Source of the DNA: Trochalopteron elliotii
Taxonomy: Eukaryota; Chordata; Aves; Passeriformes; Leiothrichidae
Reading direction: 5' to 3'
Length of the DNA: 64,000 nt
Assembly (NCBI GenBank): GCA_024734555.1
Contig: JANPWX010000477.1
Location: forward strand, 117,784-181,783
A program made the position numbers and the translations under genes. The notes under the pieces were generated by a model, which was given only the letters and a program-made list of their open reading frames with translations, had not been told where the DNA came from and searched no databases. The stretch's first letter is position 1; the number at the start of each line of letters is the position of its first letter. Positions 57,801-64,000 of this stretch are shown in pieces.

Positions 57801-60560
57801 TATAGAATTTTCTAACAGTGGGTATTTGGTCAAGTCTGGCAATTCCACAGACGAACAGAATGACTGCCCTTTGGGAATGCTATTTATAAACTCAAAAGCT
57901 GCTGAACAGCACTCACAAAAAAGCTGCCAGTTTCAAGAAAATTAATGACAATCTGACATTGTTGGAGGATGAAGAGAGAAGAGGCTTTGTGCTGAGCTTA
58001 AGGCATAAAGTGCATTTGCACTGCTTTGTCTTGGCTCCTCTTGTGGAAGCCTGGGGTATTGATGGGAGCACCCTGCTCAAGGCATTGTCAGTTTAGGCAA
58101 ATCAATACAGAAAAATGTAAATTTACAGGTAACTTCACATCCCTTCCTCCTAAACACTCCGGAGAGAAAACTGTGTCTTTGTGTCCTGGAGTCTCCAGGG
58201 TGTGTCTTTGCTGTACTTCCATTAAAAAACAATCCACAATAAAACCACAAAACGCACCCCCCCAAGACAATCACACCCAAAATAGTTCCCTGAGTGCAAG
58301 TAGCTTGTGCAGAGTTTCTGCACTTAATCCAGCCTTTTGGTGATAGACTGGTTTTATTTGGAATTTTAAAGATTCCAGTCAGACACAGTCCAACTCCAAG
58401 TCCACACTGCTCTAAAGACTAACAGTTCCCTGCTTTCAATTTTCCCTCCGGGTGTCGAAACTGAAGTTACTGAGCACAACCCTCAGCTGAGCACCAGAAC
58501 CAGCACACAAGTGAGAAAGCCAGAAAGAGAAGTTCAGTCCTAAAGAGTGACACATTCCAGCTGCTGTGTCAGTGCCTCAGCTGCTGTTGGCAACAACACT
58601 TCCAGCACAAAGGGCCTGTACAGGTATCAGTGAGTGTCTTTGAATGAAAAAGCACTTTCAGTTGATACCATCATCCTGCCTGTGGCACAGAAATGCAGGC
58701 ACATATATAACGTGTGCATTTACTGATACGAGTATTTGTGTATCAAATGTTTAATAAAACTCACTGACTTTTGAGCAAACTTTGTATCTTCTGATCACTT
58801 CAAGTTGGGCTACGTTGCTGTTACTGATGGAGTGAGGGGAAAATTACATTGCTAATGCTGTATGTTTTGTGTGAAGTCATCTCTGCAGAAAAAAGGCTTT
58901 GTATCCTGCTCGCAGAGCATGTGTGAGAACTGTTACAACAACAAGCAGCTTCCCCTTACTTTTATTTTGGAAAGACAAAATGGCTGAAGGCCACAGCTGT
59001 TGATTTATTCAGATGCCAAAGGAAACCATTAGCCCATTGGACCCTGAAGATGAGATTCCTTTGTGCTAAATGTTAATATAAGGAAATCCCAAACAGAGGC
59101 TGCCAAAGGGACATAATACAAATGCAAAAGGCCAAATGTACCTAGAAAGGAAGGAGGTAGATGGTTACTTACTAGAGAAGATTACAAAAAGCCAATGAAA
59201 AGTACAGTTTGCTTTTTTCCTCCTTTTTCTTAAGTACAGTGTGATGTACAAACTGTGAGATGAAAACTCTCCTGCATTCAAATCAAACAGAATATTTTTG
59301 AAACACACAGCTACACATATGGTTGTACCGTTAATGGCTGCATGTCCACGTGAACTGGTTTTTATCAGCATAATGTGGATGGAGCTGTTCCACACACTCC
59401 CTGCTGTTTGCAGCTTTGTTTTAATTAGTTGTAATAGTCCAGTATAAATGAATTGCATCCTCAGAAGAGAGGTCAAAGAAAAAACATAATAGCTGTCATC
59501 AGGGTAGGCAACTCCTTTTTCACATTGCTGCTGTAATGGCCTCATGGCAGAAACATGATTAATCATTGCCTGTAATTAGCCTGAATTTCCCAAACATCTC
59601 CAGCTCTTTTCTTTCAAAATTCAACAGTTAGAAGTACCTGTGCAGGAGTGACATTTCTAATACTTCATTCAAAACTTTAAAAAAATTTAGTACAGGACAG
59701 GCTGTCATCTACAACAATGTTTAAATCAACATGGGGTGCTATTTGAAGGATGTATTTTTATATGTCATGAGGCCACAGAATTGAAACTTGTCCTGGTTCC
59801 CTGTCTTGTTCTTAGCCCAGCAAAATGGAGCTTTTGGCATGTGACAAAGAAATGACATGAGGAAAAGGAACAGTACTCAGTAGTCAAGGCTGAACTGATT
59901 ACAGCAAAAAGAATGTGATTGACTGAGGAGGTTGATAATAATGGAGGAAACAGACCAAGAGTGGTTGAAACAAAGGACAGAGGAATTTGTTTCCGCCGGC
60001 TGATATTCCTCCACTTTTCCAACTAAGACTTTAACCAATAAAAAACAAACCATGTTTGTGGTGTTAACACAACGGTTTTCAGTTAAAGACAAATCAAATC
60101 AGGATAAACTTCCAGCATCCACACAATTTCCCTCATTTTGGTTGGTTGCTTGCTTAATGAGTGACAATGCAAGATATAGTTTGCAAAGTCATTTGCAGTT
60201 ATTTGCAGACCAGTTCTCATAGTGTTCTTATAGATCAGCATTGACTCACATTCCACAGTTTGAAAAATATGGCACTAGGACATGATTCTTTCAACAGCCT
60301 GAAAAACGGCCCCACAAATTCCTTAGTATCACTGGCTGTATTCTGGTGATCCTTGCTGTGTCCATCTGGTTACAGTTTTTCACCCTCCTTTAGCAATCAT
60401 CTGCAGGATAGACTCTGCTCTTGGACTGGTTGGAGGGAGCTGTGCTGTACCCAAAGGGTCCAGCCTGTGACTCTGTGTAGCTGCTAAGATGTCCCTAATG
60501 GAGTGTCTGCAGTGGGTAGGAAGAACACGAAAAAACAAAGTTTGCTTTGCTTCTTTGAAT
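54841..60560. other. Noncoding stretch, 5.7 kb
   Basis: No exon or interspersed repeat is recognised. It includes a 12-bp-arm hairpin at 55337-55364 and an imperfect alternating CA/TG patch near 55118-55190. The rest is AT-leaning single-copy-looking DNA. Confidence 0.55.
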
Positions 60561-60990
60561 AATGATAGAATCTGAGAATCATTAAAGTTGGTAAAGACCC
60601 CCAAGATCATTGAGTCCAACCTTTGACTGGACACCACCATGTCAACTAAACCAAAGCACTGAGTGCCACATCCAGTCTTCCTTGAAGAGTTCCAGGGATG
60701 GTGACTCCACAACCTCCCCATTCCAGTGCCTGACAACCCTTTCACTGACAAAATTCTTCCTGATGTCAGTCTGAATATCCTCTGGCTCAGTTTGAGGCCA
60801 TTTCCTCTTGTTCTGTCCACTCCCCCACCTGGCTGTCCCCTCCTGTCAGGGAGTTATGCAGAGCCAGAAGGTTCCCCCTGAGCCTCCTTTTCCCCAGGCT
60901 GAGCCCCCCCAGCTCCCTCAGCTGTTCCTCCTCAGACTTGTGCTCCAGACCCTTCCCCAGCTCTGTTCCCTTCTCTGGACATGCTCCATG
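60561..60990 (-). repeat. CR1 LINE 3' fragment, about 430 bp
   Basis: Reverse orientation: AATGATAGAATCTGAGAATC, then CAAGATCATTGAGTCCAACC, ACACCACCATGTCAACTAAA, GAGTTCCAGGGATGGTGAC, TCAGTTTGAGGCCATTTCC and CCAGGCTGAGCCCCCC. The minus-strand open frame of 146 codons across it belongs to the repeat. Confidence 0.93.
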
Positions 60991-61015
60991 CAACAGCTTC
61001 CACAGCAGGTAAAAA

Positions 61016-61063
61016 AAAATAGATTCAATATTAGTATGCAAAAATAGATTCAATATTAGTATG
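61016..61063. repeat. Perfect two-copy tandem repeat of 24 bp
   Basis: Two identical copies of a unit beginning AAAATAGATTCAATATTAG, lying about 25 bases past the recognisable edge of the CR1 fragment. Confidence 0.92.
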
Positions 61064-64000
61064 CAAGCTTCTTTTTCCCCTTGCTTGAAAATCTGAATTT
61101 TGATACAATTTTTATTTACAAAAGAACTGCTCTGTGGTTTTATATTTTCTCCCTTATTTTTTTTTAATAAGAGTCCTGCCCTCCTTCTGTGGAATAAACA
61201 GATTTACTCTTCGCTGATTATGCAGTGAAGGGAAAAGTACTGTGTGTGTTGAATGAATATTTTCCCAGTTTGTATGTTTTTCAATGAAATATATCTGCTG
61301 CTGCTTCAAACCAGCAGAGGGAGTTTGCTCATGCATATAATTTTCAAACTTCTCAACACAATCCCATTTTTCAGTATTGTTGTTATCTGGCACCAACTGC
61401 TGCTGAAAAGAAAAGGTGAAATTTTACCATCCAGACTGTTTAACTCCTTAGTGCTAGAAGCTGCTTGCTTCCAGTCATTTTTTATAGATATCATTGTGCA
61501 AGAAGTTGCTGCAATTAAAAATGCAGTAGAGAATTAAAAGTGTGGAAAATCAACTCAGCTGGTATGTTTGGGAGCAAACTATTTGGTTAAAAGGGAATGT
61601 ACAATTATTGCAGTGCATGTGCCACACAAATGTGCATGAAACCACAGTGTGGTAACAGCTGACACACTTTTATTATTTTTGGAAAAAATAGTCAGTTCCT
61701 TTATTTTTTACACTCTAGAGAGAAGTTTTGAAAGTTCCTGGTTTAGGTTTCTTTATTTGGAAATACTGGAGTAATTTTAAGATGACCACAGTGGCAAAAA
61801 AGGTCAAGTGAAATGTTCACTGTTGCAGTACTAGGGAAAGAGTCTCATTACTAGCTTTTTTGTGAGAGAAAAGAAATCAGCTCCAGTGATGACGAATTGT
61901 ATCATTCTTATCGTGTGTTATAAACCTGCATAGCAGGAACTATACAATGATCTCTCTTGTAAAATAAAATTATAGCAGTTACTGATGTTAACAGTGGATA
62001 TTATCTTGATCTACAAGTATGTTGCAACTCTTCCTCTCTCAAAAGCAAGGTAAAAGTTCAGATATTCCATTAAGCTCAAGCATAAAACACTTAAAATGCT
62101 AATCTTCCATTTTAAAAGGTTTTGTTGAACAAATTAGTGAGATAATTATGTTATTTTTGGGAACCTAATTGGATTTAAAAGTGCTCTGAAACAATATGCA
62201 CTTTTATAAATCCATAGAGTCAGACTATCAATTCTCTATACCTTGAATTGAAAGAAAGGTCTGAATAAAAAGCAAGAGTGAATGTTCCCCATACATCTGT
62301 GTCCGAATATGAGTAAAACTACTTTCAAAGGACTGCATAAATACCAATTATTGACTAATATCCAAGAGAAAATGGCTCATTATATTTTTCAGCTTTTACT
62401 GAAGTGGAAAATGAGGAAGGAACTCGTAGGTGATTCAGAAGGCAATTTTTGGTAAATAAGAATTGAGCACATGTCACCAGACATAGAGCATCGAGAAAAG
62501 AAATGAAGTAATCACGTGATTTAACAGTTGAGTGAAAATAGTCAATAGCCTGGCACAGATGTATTTTCTTTACATGTATTACAATTGCCAACTCATAATA
62601 TGAGAATGCTAAATATGGGTCTCCACGCTGCTCTGAGTCACACATGAGCAGACTCACACTTTTGAAAACCTCAGTGCCGTGAAGTCTTGTCAAGCTCAAC
62701 AAAGTGTGGGGCAGACACAACCGCCAGTGCCACACACCTCACGGGCCACAGAAAACTGCTCAGGCTGCAGGTGATGGATTCAGCAGCACTGCAGGCAGTC
62801 ACCCACAGAGAAAGAGACTTGGGTTCAGCAGCCACAGGGGCTCCCTCAGGAGCCATTCCATTTCTGCCTCACTGGTACTGGAAAGAGGATGGAGGCTGAA
62901 GCACGGGACCAGCAGATGCTGGTGCATTATCATCAGAGCAAATGGGCTCGGAATAAAACTCAGGTTTTGTACTCAGGCTGCTAAGAGGCTTTGAGCCAGC
63001 CCTGGCCAGAGTTATCAAGGCATGTAATAAAACAGGATTTCATAAAGCCAACATCTTACCTGTCCACAGCGTAAGAACCAAGAACCAGGGCTTTGCTCTC
63101 CAGCCATCTCTAAGTTGAAGGGAGGGGAGCAAAGCCAGGTTTTTGTCAGGATGACACACAGTGAATGAACTGGATGAATATGACATGAGTGAATATGAAC
63201 TGGAATGAGATCTGGCCAGCTTCCAGACAGAAGCTTCCAGAAAGAAGGCTACATGAAGCTCCTTCAATGCTCTGAAAACAAGTACACTACGGACATTTTA
63301 CTTCTCACCTCTTGTTCGTGTACACTTAGCTTTGTGTCAGAGTTTAAAAAAGTAAAAACTGCTACATCAGATAAAATCTATAATTCTAAAGGATAATATC
63401 CTTTATCCTTCTTTTTTTAGCACGAAGGCAGTGGAAAAAAGAGATACATTAGACAGATGAGGATAGTTCATTCTCATGGAATTTATTTTCTGAATTTTTA
63501 TTGGAAGCGACTTCAAACTTTAAGGCTGATGTTTCCTTTCTGTCCTGAACCTCCTCTTCTTGTTAAATACTTTAAACCTGAGGGTGCAGGAGGGCTGTAG
63601 TTTTATAAAAAATAAATTCTCCTTTTAAGGGTAGCATCATGGGGCCATTTATAAGCAAAACACTGCACCTGCTTCAAGGAAATTCTGACTATGACTTGTA
63701 CATTCCCATTTCTGTAGTTATAAAAAATGGAAACACCTGCCTCAAAGTATGGTGAAGCTGAAAAAATACCATAATAAAAAGTGACATATACTTGTTTATA
63801 CACTCAGACTTCATGTTTTGTCTTTAGTGTCATGATGTGACTCATTTTCGCTTTCTGTGTCATGAGAAAGATGCTAAGCAAAAGCTGAGTCCTGGAAATA
63901 CTTGACATTCTTTTCAGGCTAATTTTGTCCTGAGCTTGGATGAAACAGCTCATTTGGAACCACTCATAAAAGGATGTCTGCAACAAGGAAGAGGGAATAT
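61064..64000. other. Noncoding to window end
   Basis: AT-rich DNA. No exon, LINE or LTR was recognised. The minus-strand frames at 62355-62735 and 63040-63267 lack domains. Confidence 0.55.

Noticed and set aside
60380..60820. Minus-strand open frame of 146 codons
   Set aside because: Lies mostly within a CR1 3' fragment, so it is repeat-derived.
1..64000. tRNA, rRNA or other structured RNA genes
   Set aside because: No cloverleaf box A/box B pair or rRNA signature was recognised by eye; a covariance-model scan was not possible.

Overview
The window is vertebrate genomic DNA, almost certainly from a bird and probably a songbird. Three things point there. (1) Two coding exons on the minus strand at the left end match TNFRSF21 (death receptor 6) and show spliceosomal acceptor and donor sites. 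(2) CR1 non-LTR retrotransposon copies, the dominant interspersed repeat of birds and reptiles, are scattered across the window in both orientations. (3) There are several solo LTRs of avian endogenous retroviruses. Two assembly gaps (7971-8357 and 38370-38464) and one single N (15483) are present. Nothing is bacterial: no operons, ribosome binding sites or CRISPR arrays.

Layout. 1-358 is TNFRSF21 exon 3, running off the left edge (stalk plus transmembrane segment). 359-2060 is intron 2. 2061-2715 is exon 2 (end of signal peptide plus all four cysteine-rich domains). Transcription runs right to left, so first exon and promoter must lie to the right. The best candidate is a CpG-rich stretch at about 7480-7970 that runs into the first gap. 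A weak possible first coding exon lies at 7410-7457; the true exon 1 may instead be in the gap. From 8358 to 64000 I find no convincing protein-coding exon. This looks like the noncoding interval upstream of TNFRSF21; in human the next gene on that side is CD2AP, from memory.

Repeats. About fourteen CR1 fragments are recognisable. One (about 36640-37357) keeps ORF2 coding sequence fused to the 3' end by an internal deletion. A related pair of solo LTRs sits tail to tail at 19351-19997 (+) and 20086-20701 (-). A repeat cluster at 26062-28511 holds a minus-strand ERVL-type LTR split by a younger 340-bp LTR, then a CR1 piece, then a third LTR type. Simple repeats include (CCAT)n at 15414-15531, (TTTTA)n at 38327-38582 around the second gap, and a T/G tract at 44571-44758.

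No wholly new biological system is visible. The most informative items are the nested and paired LTRs with readable target-site duplications, the candidate TNFRSF21 promoter beside an assembly gap, a diverged 39-bp direct repeat at 48777 and 49458, and several CpG- or AT-rich islands that could be regulatory DNA. Identities rest on remembered family sequences; no search was run.
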